A stretch of DNA of 64,000 bases from Bacillus sp. F19. GTDB lineage: Bacteria > Bacillota > Bacilli > Bacillales > Bacillaceae. Both the position numbers and the translations under genes were made by a program. Location: assembly GCA_023823795.1 (NCBI GenBank), contig CP085710.1:3932001-3996000 (forward strand). The letters are read 5' to 3'. Numbering within the stretch: the first letter of the stretch is position 1; each line of letters begins with the position of its first letter. Of this stretch, positions 36,718-45,143 are shown in pieces. The notes beneath the pieces are model-generated. The model was not told where the DNA came from. It saw only the letters and a list, made by a program, of their open reading frames with translations, and searched no databases.

Positions 36718-37898
36718 TTTCTCTCTAGTGCATGTTTTAAATCTTCCCAAATATCCTCGATGCTTTCAAGACCTACCGACAGCCGGACTAGATTATCTTC
36801 AATCCCCATTTGTTTTCTTTCATATTCCGGTATCACCGAATGTGTCATAGTTGCCGGGTGCTGAATCAAGGACTCTGCATCTCCGAGGCTAACAGCAATT
36901 TTTATCAGCCTGAGCGAGTTTAGGAAAGCTTGAGTTGCTGATTTATCATGGTATTTAAGTGTAAAGCTAATGAGTCCTCCGCCTTTTTTCATTTGCTTCT
37001 TAGCAAGAGCAATCTGCCCTGGTTCTCCCAAAAATGGATAGGCAACACGTTCAACAGCTGGATGAGCAAGCAGCCTTTTTGCAATTTCCCCTGCATTTTC
37101 ACAGTGGCGATCCATTCGGACAGGCAATGTCTTCAAACCTCTAAGCAAAAGCCAGGCATCAAATGGAGACATAATGGCGCCGATATCTTTTCTTTCTGTC
37201 ATTGCAAGCTGGTGAATGTATTCTTTCTTTCCTGCAACAAATCCTCCGATTACATCCCCATGGCCGCTAATATATTTTGTTGCGCTGTGCAGCACAATGT
37301 CGCAGCCGTGCAAAAGAGGCTGCTGAAGATATGGTGAACAAAATGTATTATCAACTATTACTTTTAATTTGCGTGACTTTGCAGCAGCGGTAACTGTTTC
37401 CAGATCAATCATCTGCATAGTAGGATTAATTGGCGTTTCAATATAAATGCATGAAGTCGTTGGTTTAATTGCAGCTGTTATTTCCTCTATACTGTTCAGT
37501 TCTGAAAATGAATACGTGACCCCAAATTTTTCTTCAAGCATTTTCAGCAATCCAAATGTACATCCATAGATTCCTTTAGAGCAAAGAATATGGGAACCTG
37601 TTTTGACCATAGACATGAGAACCGCTGATACAGCTCCCATACCGGAACCAAAAGCAAGTGCTGACTCAGCCTCTTCAAGTGCTGCTATTTTCTGTTCGGC
37701 TAATTGTACGGTTGGATTTCCTAATCGAGAATAAACATGACCTTCTTCTTCTCCTGCGAAACGCTTTTCTCCAGTTTCGGCCCGGTCAAATACAAATGTC
37801 GCTGTTTGATAAAGCGGAGGCGTTAAACTGTTATATGGGTCCATCATTTGTTTATGTCCGTGAATAACCTTTGTTTCAAAGCTGAATTCCTTCCCCAT
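36714..37898 (-). CDS. megL: Methionine gamma-lyase
   Basis: A 394-aa PLP enzyme of the Cys/Met metabolism family that cleaves methionine to methanethiol, 2-oxobutyrate and ammonia. PLP Lys is in LHSATKYISGHGDV. KGIYGCTFGLL holds the Cys that marks methionine gamma-lyases against cystathionine gamma-lyases, supporting the specific name. C-terminal ATMTHSVIPEYERKQMG is typical. ATG at 37898 has GGAGGAGAG; an in-frame start 36 bases upstream lies inside the upstream gene. In B. subtilis, as I recall, ytrP occupies the stretch between ytsP and rpsD. Confidence 0.88.
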   Translation of the reverse strand: MGKEFSFETKVIHGHKQMMDPYNSLTPPLYQTATFVFDRAETGEKRFAGEEEGHVYSRLGNPTVQLAEQKIAALEEAESALAFGSGMGAVSAVLMSMVKTGSHILCSKGIYGCTFGLLKMLEEKFGVTYSFSELNSIEEITAAIKPTTSCIYIETPINPTMQMIDLETVTAAAKSRKLKVIVDNTFCSPYLQQPLLHGCDIVLHSATKYISGHGDVIGGFVAGKKEYIHQLAMTERKDIGAIMSPFDAWLLLRGLKTLPVRMDRHCENAGEIAKRLLAHPAVERVAYPFLGEPGQIALAKKQMKKGGGLISFTLKYHDKSATQAFLNSLRLIKIAVSLGDAESLIQHPATMTHSVIPEYERKQMGIEDNLVRLSVGLESIEDIWEDLKHALERK

Positions 37899-38376
37899 GT
37901 TCTCTCCTCCTTCTCTTCCTACATTCATTATCATATGATAGTTCTATAAATTTTGAAAGCGCTTTCTTTACAAAAGAAAAAAGATAGGCAGGAAACATTG
38001 TTTGAAGAGAAAAGATTAATTGATTCAAAACTTCGTCCTTGCTCATAGTAGAATGAAGTTTTTCTGTCAGCTGAGACAGTGATTTATGTTTTGCGTCGCT
38101 CTCCTTTTTATTAAACAGCCTGATAAAATAGGAAAGGAACTGATCACATTCACTTTGAAGTTTATCGTAAAACTCTTTACTGAATGAAATCTTTTCTTCT
38201 TCTTTTATCACTATAAGAAATTCTTCCAGAATTAATAGTTCAAACTCACGATCATGCATTTCTACTCGATTTTGCTGTTTAACAATGCGATTGAATTGAT
38301 AAAAGCCGGCAGTTGCAGCCAGCAGAACAAACTTATGATTCTCATATTTAAAAAGCGCAACATCCTCTGAATTCAT
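37876..38376 (-). CDS. Hypothetical protein, probably 5'-truncated by a nonsense codon
   Basis: The annotated part is 166 aa, mostly helical, with a Lys/Arg-rich end (NECRKRRRREHGEG). Its ATG has GGAGG only two bases away, too close. The same frame runs upstream as protein-like sequence (SSESLQNSKTHEEYFVSTLQ) to a TAA at 38446-38448, and beyond that to GTG at 38502, which has GGGG at good spacing (MTHLTEYTLMSIKSLFFD). The simplest reading is a 208-codon gene with one in-frame stop. It overlaps the lyase start by 23 bases, so it was the first gene of that operon. Family not recognised. Confidence 0.5.
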   Translation of the reverse strand: MNSEDVALFKYENHKFVLLAATAGFYQFNRIVKQQNRVEMHDREFELLILEEFLIVIKEEEKISFSKEFYDKLQSECDQFLSYFIRLFNKKESDAKHKSLSQLTEKLHSTMSKDEVLNQLIFSLQTMFPAYLFSFVKKALSKFIELSYDNECRKRRRREHGEGIQL

Positions 38377-38624
38377 TGCCTCCTGCAGGGTGCTGACAAA
38401 ATATTCTTCATGTGTTTTGCTGTTTTGCAGGCTTTCGCTGCTGATTTAATCAAAGAAAAGACTCTTAATAGACATTAACGTATACTCTGTTAAGTGTGTC
38501 ACAAAAATCCCCGTATTGTCGAATCCTGCATTATTTATTTCAGTATAGCATAGAATATTTTCCAATTTATCTATTTAATGTTTTTTTCGAAAGATTCATC
38601 ACTGCACCTTTTTCAAATGTTCCC

Positions 38625-38653
38625 TTGACTTTATATTATTAAAATCATATAAT
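38625..38653 (+). promoter_or_regulatory. rpsD promoter
   Basis: TTGACT (38625-38630), exactly 17-bp spacer, TATAAT (38648-38653): a near-consensus sigma-A promoter. Confidence 0.85.
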
Positions 38654-38659
38654 GTTCGT

Positions 38660-38848
38660 TGTGTAAAATAAATATTCGCAGCCTATTGATACCACTGATG
38701 TGATTTCATTTTGTTCCTCCATCGTGAGGTGTATCGTGTAACTCTCTGCTGCTGGAGCGAGGATATATGAAAACAAAATGTGCATGTCAGTCAGGATCAG
38801 TCTGTTTTTATTTTATGCCAAATAAAAACATGTAAGGAGGAGACATAT
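38660..38848 (+). promoter_or_regulatory. rpsD leader (S4 autoregulatory mRNA)
   Basis: About 190 untranslated bases with several short hairpins lie between the promoter and rpsD. In Bacillus, S4 represses its own mRNA by binding the rpsD leader, and the length and position fit. I could not fold it. Confidence 0.5.
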
Positions 38849-39451
38849 ATGTCTCGTTATACAGGTCCAAGTTGGAAACTTTCCCGCCGTCTGGGAATTT
38901 CATTAAGCGGAACAGGTAAAGAATTAGAAAAGCGTCCATTCGCGCCAGGTCAGCACGGCCCGACTCAACGCAAAAAATTATCTGAGTACGGCTTACAATT
39001 ACAGGAAAAACAAAAGCTTCGCCACATGTTCGGTGTGAACGAGCGTCAATTCCGCAACACATTTGACAAAGCTGCTAAAATGACTGGTAAACACGGTGAA
39101 AACTTCATGATTCTTCTTGAGTCTCGTTTAGACAACGTTGTATATCGTCTTGGTTTAGCTCGCACTCGCCGTCAGGCACGTCAAATCGTTAACCATGGTC
39201 ACATCATGGTTGATGGAAGCCGTGTAGACATTCCATCATTCCAAGTGAAACCAGGTCAAACAATCACTTTACGTGAAAAATCACGTAACCTTGACATCGT
39301 TAAAGAATCAATTGAAGTAAGTAACTTCGTTCCTGAATTCTTAACTTTCGATGCTGATAAATTAGAAGGTACTTTCACTCGCTTACCTGAGCGTTCTGAA
39401 TTGCCGGCTGAAATTAGCGAAGCTCTTATCGTTGAGTTCTACTCACGTTAA
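38849..39451 (+). CDS. rpsD: 30S ribosomal protein S4
   Basis: A 200-aa primary 16S rRNA binding protein. Starts [20 protein letters not shown]; the S4 domain ([20 protein letters not shown] then [10 protein letters not shown]) is at about 90-155. ATG at 38849 is preceded by AAGGAGGAGAC. Stand-alone, autoregulated copy outside the main ribosomal clusters, as in Bacillus. A degenerate copy of its 3' end recurs at 41109-41245. Confidence 0.98.
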   Translation: MSRYTGPSWKLSRRLGISLSGTGKELEKRPFAPGQHGPTQRKKLSEYGLQLQEKQKLRHMFGVNERQFRNTFDKAAKMTGKHGENFMILLESRLDNVVYRLGLARTRRQARQIVNHGHIMVDGSRVDIPSFQVKPGQTITLREKSRNLDIVKESIEVSNFVPEFLTFDADKLEGTFTRLPERSELPAEISEALIVEFYSR

Positions 39452-39478
39452 GTAAAGTGGATCTTAAATAGCATTTAT

Positions 39479-39528
39479 AAAAACCCTAGAAACGTTGATA
39501 TAACGTACTTTCTAGGGTTTTTATTTTT
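39479..39528 (+). terminator. rpsD terminator
   Basis: AAACCCTAGAAA / TTTCTAGGGTTT 12-bp stem, then TTATTTTTTA. Confidence 0.9.
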
Positions 39529-39747
39529 TAATTTCTTTTAAAATAACCTAAATAAACACTTCTATTTGGGGGGATTGGGGGAGGTTTTGGGGGAATAAAA
39601 AAGTGGACAGATTACCTCCCCCTCCAACTGATAGTTTCATCGTTTATTAAAGGTATTACATCAGGTCAACATAGCTGAGGGAACTCCAACTTATTTGGCG
39701 TTCCTTAAGATAATACGTACGCACCCGTTAGTTCAACAAGCCCAATC

Positions 39748-40285
39748 TTAATTTAATTGTTTTTGAATTGAACTAAATCCTATAATTTTTTCAATACTGG
39801 TTAATTTTAAAAGTAAGAAACCTACCATAGTCCCTAATACATTTAATATAATATCATCAACATCCAACGCCCTGTTGGGTAATAGCAGTTGAATAATCTC
39901 TATATAAACCTACTAAAATCACAGTTAGCAAATTGTTTATTCTTTTGAATTTCAAAACAAGCATGAAACCTAACGGCATAAATAATATGATGTTTCCTAA
40001 AATATTTTTTAAGGGAACTATAAAATAAAAGTGATTTAATAACTCTTTAATACTTGAAAATGGCACAAAATTATTAGGTGAATCGTATTCAGAACCAGTA
40101 GCTATTTCAATAGGGAAAAGTGTTAGTCCTATTATTCCCATTACACTAATGAAATAGAAAAGATTCACTACTTCTCGCTTCAAGTCCAATTTCTTTTTAA
40201 TGAAAATTATTATAACAGCTTTAAAGATTAACCATATAATCGTTATAGCAATTGCAGGGAGGAGTAAATAAATTCTCAAAATCAC
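39748..40285 (-). pseudogene. VanZ-like membrane protein, frameshifted
   Basis: The first 126 codons encode four hydrophobic segments and the VanZ core (FPIEIATGSEY ... NNFVPFSSIKELLNHF ... NILGNIILFMPLGFMLVLKF). After VILVGLY the frame is lost. In the next frame the missing end is intact: IEIIQLLLPNRALDVDDIIL, then NVLGTMVGFLLLKL to a TAA at 39748. A short deletion near 39902-39907, removing part of a transmembrane helix, explains both. GTG start with AAAGGATGT. VanZ proteins confer low-level teicoplanin resistance in some contexts; here the gene is dead. Confidence 0.8.
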
Positions 40286-40615
40286 ACATCCTTTTTTTGT
40301 AAAAATTTCACAATGAACAAATTATATCATTCCAAAGTGATATGTAACCAATAATAAAACTTTTTTTGTTCAACTCCCTCGGTTAGATGGACTCTTGCAC
40401 CCGTGAACAAGCACCTTCTCTTCCATTTCAAATTATCTTAGAAGCTGCTAAAGAAGCAGGCTTATTTTAATTTAATCGATAGCTCACTTTTTGGGGAGGT
40501 ATTTTATTTATTAATTCTTTAAAATATCAATTTCATTTAATAACTTTTCCCAATCTTACATCTTTTGTTTTGTCCTTGAATAATGTGTTAAAAAGTATTT
40601 AAGGAGTGGTTATTA
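40286..40615. other. Intergenic stretch with a possible gene fragment
   Basis: About 330 bases. In plus-strand frame a short peptide REQAPSLPFQIILEAAKEAG ending LF and TAA (about 40400-40470) looks like the tail of a protein, but has no start. The remainder is AT-rich leader for the ymaF-like gene, with no clear promoter. Confidence 0.3.
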
Positions 40616-40990
40616 ATGGATATCCCTGTTACTGGATTCATGTATCATTCAGATGATTCAGACCCTATGCATTCCCATCAGCTCTTTATAACTTCATGGG
40701 ATGGAAGGCCTATTCATACCCACGAATTTAAAGGCATTACATCTTTTGAAGACGGACACAGTCATCAATATGCTGGAACTACTGAACCTGCACCAAGTGG
40801 AGTCCAACATACACACAGATATTTTACTTTTACTTCTATTGATAACAGACATAGACATCAAATACGTGGTATAACTGGACCAGCAATTCCTGTTCCGAAT
40901 GGTGGTCATTATCATGAATTTAGTGGTGTTACCACTGTCGATGGAACTACACCACATAGACACAGATATAGTGGAAGAACAAGTCTATAA
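40616..40990 (+). CDS. YmaF-family histidine-repeat protein
   Basis: A 124-aa protein resembling YmaF. It has seven H-x-H motifs (HSH, HTH, HSH, HTH, HRH, HYH, HRH) at a roughly 15-22 residue spacing, alternating with short beta-prone stretches ending in FxGIT, YAGTT, FSGVT or YSGRT. Such repeated His pairs suggest a metal-loaded beta structure. No signal peptide. RBS AAGGAGTGG before ATG and a clear terminator after. Function unknown. Confidence 0.75.
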   Translation: MDIPVTGFMYHSDDSDPMHSHQLFITSWDGRPIHTHEFKGITSFEDGHSHQYAGTTEPAPSGVQHTHRYFTFTSIDNRHRHQIRGITGPAIPVPNGGHYHEFSGVTTVDGTTPHRHRYSGRTSL

Positions 40991-41002
40991 CATAAATTTC
41001 TT

Positions 41003-41027
41003 AACTCACCGATAAGGTGAGTTTTTA
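41003..41027 (+). terminator. Terminator of the ymaF-like gene
   Basis: ACTCACC / GGTGAGT with a five-base loop and T5. Confidence 0.85.
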
Positions 41028-41108
41028 TTATTAAGTGAATCAATTTTCACGATAATTATTCTTTACACCCCTTCTCAAATCGTAAGAATGCTAGTGTTTT
41101 GTCTGCTA

Positions 41109-41245
41109 TTGAGTTCTACTCACATTAATTGAATTGCTAAGTTAACGAAATATTTAAAAGCTCTAAAAACCTTATTTTCTCTAGGTTTTTAGGGCTTTTT
41201 TATTTTTTGCATTGTAAACGTTGATAAAACGATTTCCAGGGATAA
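41109..41245 (+). repeat. rpsD: Degenerate second copy of the rpsD 3' end
   Basis: TTGAGTTCTACTCACATTAA (41109-41128) matches the last codons and stop of rpsD (39432-39451) at 19 of 20 positions. It is again followed by a terminator hairpin (41158-41200) and then by AAACGTTGATAAAACGATTT, which resembles the loop of the true rpsD terminator (AAACGTTGATATAACG). The 1.65 kb between the two copies holds the VanZ pseudogene and the ymaF-like gene. Confidence 0.6.
41158..41200 (+). terminator. Hairpin terminator after the rpsD-like fragment
   Basis: AGCTCTAAAAACC / GGTTTTTAGGGCT with T6. Confidence 0.75.
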
Positions 41246-41285
41246 ATCGACTGCAATTTCTATTCTTAAACCTTAAAACCGTTTT

Positions 41286-41504
41286 CTAGGCAAATTTCGC
41301 TTTCCTCTTTGGCATAGCAGCTGATAAAATATTACTTGTTTTGAAGAGCCTTAATTGTTGCTTTGTGAAACAGTAAGCCTTAATATAATTTTCTTTTACT
41401 TCATTAACAATGATAGTTCTTTGCGTAATTAATCCTTTTTCAGAAAGGTATATAATTTCAATCGGCATCTGCTGATTTTTTGATTTCTCCAATAAGACCT
41501 TCAT
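41286..41504 (-). CDS. Small WYL-like protein
   Basis: A 72-aa protein: MKVLLEKSKNQQMPIEIIYL, then GLITQRTIIVNEVKENYIKA and YCFTKQQLRLFKTSNILSA. The beta-rich pattern with IEIIYLSEKG...ITQRTI...YIKAYCF..K.LR.FK..NIL resembles a stand-alone WYL domain, which binds nucleic acids or ligands in regulators. RBS AAAGGAGTTGATATT. Single gene; basic C-terminus (PKRKAKFA). Confidence 0.6.
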   Translation of the reverse strand: MKVLLEKSKNQQMPIEIIYLSEKGLITQRTIIVNEVKENYIKAYCFTKQQLRLFKTSNILSAAMPKRKAKFA

Positions 41505-41759
41505 AATATCAACTCCTTTATTCTCCTTTCACCATATGAGAACAAACGTTCTGTTACAACAAATATTACAAATTTATTTTCGTGTAATTTTTGGAAAAGG
41601 TAAGATATTATATATTTCAGCATTTTTCCTGCTGTTCTGATAAATTTTTCTCCAAACCGATTTGAAAAACTCCGCCTGTCTTCCTACACTAATTCTTCAA
41701 TTTTCATGCCAAGTCTCAAGAGCTTTTTTCTAGTGATTTGCGTGATACACTGGAATTTT

Positions 41760-42566
41760 TTATAAAGAAGTCATAAACCGTTTTCTTTGCCTAAAAATAG
41801 CCCATTCTTTAAATCCTATTTCTTTTAGCACACTCTGCACCTCCTCAAATTCATCTCCGACACGTGCAGGGGTGTGGGCATCTGACCCGAATGTGACCTT
41901 CACTCCATGATAAAGCGCTCTTTCCAGTATTTCGTCAGAAGGATACCATCCTCCGCAAAATTTGTTTTTGCCGGATGTATTGATTTCAATCGCTACATCA
42001 CACTCTGAAATGATGGTTAACGTCCGGTCCACCGCCTCGGTTTGAATCGCTGAAAATTCGGGATAATAACCTTTCATGGCGTCTATGTGACCAAGAATTT
42101 GAAATACGCCACTGTGGGCAGATTTCTGAATCAAGGTGTAATAGTTGTCCTTCGTCTTCTGTTTCTCCTGTTCAGTGAGCCCTTCCCAGCGATCTTTTTT
42201 AAAGATATTCAGCCCTTCTACATGATGTACCGATCCAATCACATAATCGAATGGATACTTTTCAAAATACTGCTTGTACATATGGATATGCTCCGGAAAA
42301 AAATCAGACTCTACACCGAGAAGAACTTCGATTTTGCCTTCATACTCTTTTTTCAGGCTCAGCACTTCCTTCACGTATTCTGGAAAATGACTTTTTGCCA
42401 TCGCAATATTCGGATACAAATGGTCTTCTTCGCTGTATAGATATGGAGAATGGTCCGAAATGCCAATTATATCCAGTTTCTTTTCCAATGCCGCTTCCAC
42501 GTAATCGCGAATGGAGCACTCTGCATGTCCGCATCTTTCATGGTGAGTATGGTAATCAAATTTCAT
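41760..42566 (-). CDS. PHP-family phosphatase, HisJ paralogue
   Basis: A 268-aa metal-dependent hydrolase of the histidinol-phosphatase type: KFDYHTHHERCGHAECSI, GISDHSPYL, LLGVESDFFPEH, DYVIGSVHHV and FGSDAHTPARVGDEF. ATG at 42566 with GGGGTG; a GTG three codons upstream abuts the site. A HisJ orthologue already exists at 34580, so this copy may dephosphorylate another substrate, perhaps one linked to the neighbouring yhf operon, though a terminator (42621) separates them. Extra loop residues (YPNIAMAKSHFPEY) distinguish it from HisJ. Confidence 0.8.
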   Translation of the reverse strand: MKFDYHTHHERCGHAECSIRDYVEAALEKKLDIIGISDHSPYLYSEEDHLYPNIAMAKSHFPEYVKEVLSLKKEYEGKIEVLLGVESDFFPEHIHMYKQYFEKYPFDYVIGSVHHVEGLNIFKKDRWEGLTEQEKQKTKDNYYTLIQKSAHSGVFQILGHIDAMKGYYPEFSAIQTEAVDRTLTIISECDVAIEINTSGKNKFCGGWYPSDEILERALYHGVKVTFGSDAHTPARVGDEFEEVQSVLKEIGFKEWAIFRQRKRFMTSL

Positions 42567-42620
42567 TTTCTGCACCCCGCTTTTCTTTTATTAGTAGTGT
42601 ATCAATTTTCCGTCATGCTA

Positions 42621-42650
42621 AAAAGACACCTATTTGTAAGGTGTCTTATC
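42621..42650 (-). terminator. Terminator of the yhf operon
   Basis: AAGACACC / GGTGTCTT hairpin overlapping the hydrolase stop codon; T-run on the minus strand. Confidence 0.75.
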
Positions 42651-43926
42651 GATTAATCGAAGAATAAACGATGTTGGCGATTTTCTTAGACAGAGGTCCT
42701 GTGCTCGCATAGCTTCCGCTCGGGAGCTGTCCATTGTTTTGTTTGTTGGTGAGCAGGATGATCTGCAGGTTGTATTCCGGATCTATGATGACTTGAGTTC
42801 CTGTAAATCCTGTATGACCAAAGGCTTTTTCCGAATACTGGTCACCCATGTACCAGTTTTTCGCTTTCTCAAATCCATACCCTTGTCCGAACGCTTGATC
42901 AGAAGTAAAGGTGTTGACCGTTTCCTGATTGTAAATTTCCACTTTGCCATAGGACCCGCCATTCAGCATGACCTGTCCTAATACGGCTAAATCCTTTGCC
43001 GTTGAGAACAGACCGGCATGACCGGCAACCCCGCCGTTTCCATAAAAGCTGTTGCCATCATTCACTTCTCCAACGAGTGTATAGTCCCTCCAATAAGGAA
43101 ACATGTCCGGATCTTCCTCTACATCGTATCCAAAGTCAGGATCATCAATCATTTTATACTCATATGGATTTCCCCATGAAGTGGCGGCGATTTTCTTTTT
43201 CTGCTTCGCATCAGGCGTGAACATCGTATTCTTCATTTTGAGAGGCTTGTAGATTTCGTTTTCCAAATATCGATCAAGGTGCTGCTTAGTGATTTTTTCA
43301 ATTATAAATCCAAGTGTCATAAAACCGAAATCACTGTATTTCCGCTGCGTGCCTGTTTCATATTCAAGTGGCAGCTTATTAATATAGTTAAGTACTTCTT
43401 TTGAATTGCGGGCGTAAAGATAGGTAGGGTACCAAGGGGTTAATCCCGACGTATGCGTTAATAAATCTGCAATGGTCACATGCTCTTTTCCATTTTGACC
43501 AAATTCAGGAATGTATTTAGCTGCAGGATCGGATAGGGATAATTTATTCTCATACTCCAGCTTCATAATCCCCTGGGTTGTGCCCATCACTTTTGTAACA
43601 GAGGCTAAATCAAAAATATAATCCTTTTTCATTTTTCTGGGATGATCGAGAAGGTTCCCCATATCGTATTTTTGAGCATCACCGTATGCTTGTTCCTTGA
43701 GTATTTTTCCGTTTCTTGCAACGAGCACGACCACTCCGGGTGTAATTCCATCTTCTATTGCCCGGTAAACGGCACCGTCGATTTCTGATAGAATCTTTGG
43801 ATCCATACCTTCTGTTTTAGAATTCCCATAGCTTAGTTTTCCTGGCTTTTCTTTAGCTGATACGCCGGCTGCAAATGGAGCTGTAAATAGGAAGATGATC
43901 ATCAGATATACACCTATCTTTTTCAT
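42646..43926 (-). CDS. Exported serine hydrolase of the beta-lactamase fold
   Basis: A 426-aa secreted or membrane-anchored protein. Signal peptide at residues 1-24 (VSA cleavage). SxxK is S109-V-T-K112 (FDLASVTKVMG), the second motif Y-S-D in RKYSDFGFMTLG, and FGHTGFTGT near 355 is the third, as in class C beta-lactamase-like esterases and amidases (AmpH, YbbE/AmlB types). AAAGGAGGGCAAAG before ATG. Fifteen bases after the phosphopentomutase-like gene, last gene of the yhf operon. The likely role is to release the substrate of the pathway outside the cell, perhaps from peptidoglycan; this is inference. Confidence 0.85.
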   Translation of the reverse strand: MKKIGVYLMIIFLFTAPFAAGVSAKEKPGKLSYGNSKTEGMDPKILSEIDGAVYRAIEDGITPGVVVLVARNGKILKEQAYGDAQKYDMGNLLDHPRKMKKDYIFDLASVTKVMGTTQGIMKLEYENKLSLSDPAAKYIPEFGQNGKEHVTIADLLTHTSGLTPWYPTYLYARNSKEVLNYINKLPLEYETGTQRKYSDFGFMTLGFIIEKITKQHLDRYLENEIYKPLKMKNTMFTPDAKQKKKIAATSWGNPYEYKMIDDPDFGYDVEEDPDMFPYWRDYTLVGEVNDGNSFYGNGGVAGHAGLFSTAKDLAVLGQVMLNGGSYGKVEIYNQETVNTFTSDQAFGQGYGFEKAKNWYMGDQYSEKAFGHTGFTGTQVIIDPEYNLQIILLTNKQNNGQLPSGSYASTGPLSKKIANIVYSSINR

Positions 43927-43941
43927 TCTTTGCCCTCCTTT

Positions 43942-45138
43942 TTAGTTCGCATTCAAGATTTCTCTCAAAAAACTTCTTCCATATTCAGGTGCGGGGATTT
44001 TGGTATATTCAGCCATGGTTGCCGCAATATCTGCCATCGTTTCCCGTTCTCCGATTGACACTGGCTTGACTTTGTTTCCAATCACAAGAATTGGCGTTTG
44101 CTCTCTTGTATGGTTGGAGTGGCCGATTGTCGGATCGTTTCCGTGATCAGCTGTGACGATCAGCAAATCATCATCTTCGAGTTTTTCCCGGAATGCTGCA
44201 AGAAAGGAATCGGATTCCTCAAGCACCGAGCGATACCACTCGCAATCCTGTTTGTGTCCCGCAAGATCGGTTTCCTGAACATTTATAAGAAAAATCGCAT
44301 CCTTTTCTGCTTTCCGGTAGTGATGCTCAAAAGACGAAAGCACTTTGACGGTTTCAACAGCTGGGTCACTGAATCCCTTTGCCAAAACGACATCGGCGGT
44401 TTTCCCAATCCGGTAAACTGGCAGACCTTCCATCTCTGCCAGGTGGGCAAACTGTCTGCTGTAATCCACTCCAAATCCAAGATGCAGCACATGGTAGCCT
44501 TCGCCGTATACATGGGCATTCGGACTGTCCACTCCCCACTGACCGTTCGGCTTGTTCATTACGGCTGATAATATTTTTACAATAGACGTTTTTTCATTCC
44601 CAAATACGATGACCCTGCTCGTGTCCACGCATCTTCTTACAATTCTTGCAATCTCACATGCTTCTTCAAATGCAATTTGATTTAAATCGCATATTAAATT
44701 AATAATGTTTCCAGGTGAGGACTCCAGATTGTCGCCAATTAAAATACAGCCATTCACCAGTAAAAGCGGAGCTTCCGGAACCGGATACTCTGCACGGCAG
44801 CCGTTTTGGATCAGCTTCGACTTGATGCGCCTGCTGACTTCTTTCATCAGCCGTTTTTTAGGAACTCCAGGTTTGCTGCCCATCAGCTCCTGGTGCCCCA
44901 TAAACGTATCCGCTCCGTCATGTGCAAGGTTGCTTTTTCCATAAGCAGCCGCTGGCAATCCGGTTCCATCAGCCAGCTGATTTAATCCGGAGTTATATAG
45001 AAAAGGAATGTTCAGTTCAGATGCTTCCTTCAAGTGTCGATATGTGTTCGCATTCATGTCCTCCGGCTTGGCAATTGCACAGTCCTGCATCGCTCCTATG
45101 CCGAAACCGTCCAAAATAAATAACGATACCTTTCCCAT
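43942..45138 (-). CDS. yhfW: Phosphopentomutase-like metalloenzyme, YhfW type
   Basis: A 398-aa alkaline-phosphatase-superfamily enzyme related to DeoB. Metal ligands and nucleophile are visible: D10 (LFILDGFGIGAM), T78 in GADTFMGHQELMG (phosphothreonine position in DeoB), DLAGH, TADHGNDP and HSNHTREQTPIL. It is the YhfW member by context and could move a phosphate on a pentose-like sugar. Substrate unknown. Six bases after the racemase-like gene's stop; GGGAAAATGGG-type site is weak, so translation is probably coupled. Confidence 0.82.
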   Translation of the reverse strand: MGKVSLFILDGFGIGAMQDCAIAKPEDMNANTYRHLKEASELNIPFLYNSGLNQLADGTGLPAAAYGKSNLAHDGADTFMGHQELMGSKPGVPKKRLMKEVSRRIKSKLIQNGCRAEYPVPEAPLLLVNGCILIGDNLESSPGNIINLICDLNQIAFEEACEIARIVRRCVDTSRVIVFGNEKTSIVKILSAVMNKPNGQWGVDSPNAHVYGEGYHVLHLGFGVDYSRQFAHLAEMEGLPVYRIGKTADVVLAKGFSDPAVETVKVLSSFEHHYRKAEKDAIFLINVQETDLAGHKQDCEWYRSVLEESDSFLAAFREKLEDDDLLIVTADHGNDPTIGHSNHTREQTPILVIGNKVKPVSIGERETMADIAATMAEYTKIPAPEYGRSFLREILNAN

Positions 45139-45143
45139 TTTCC

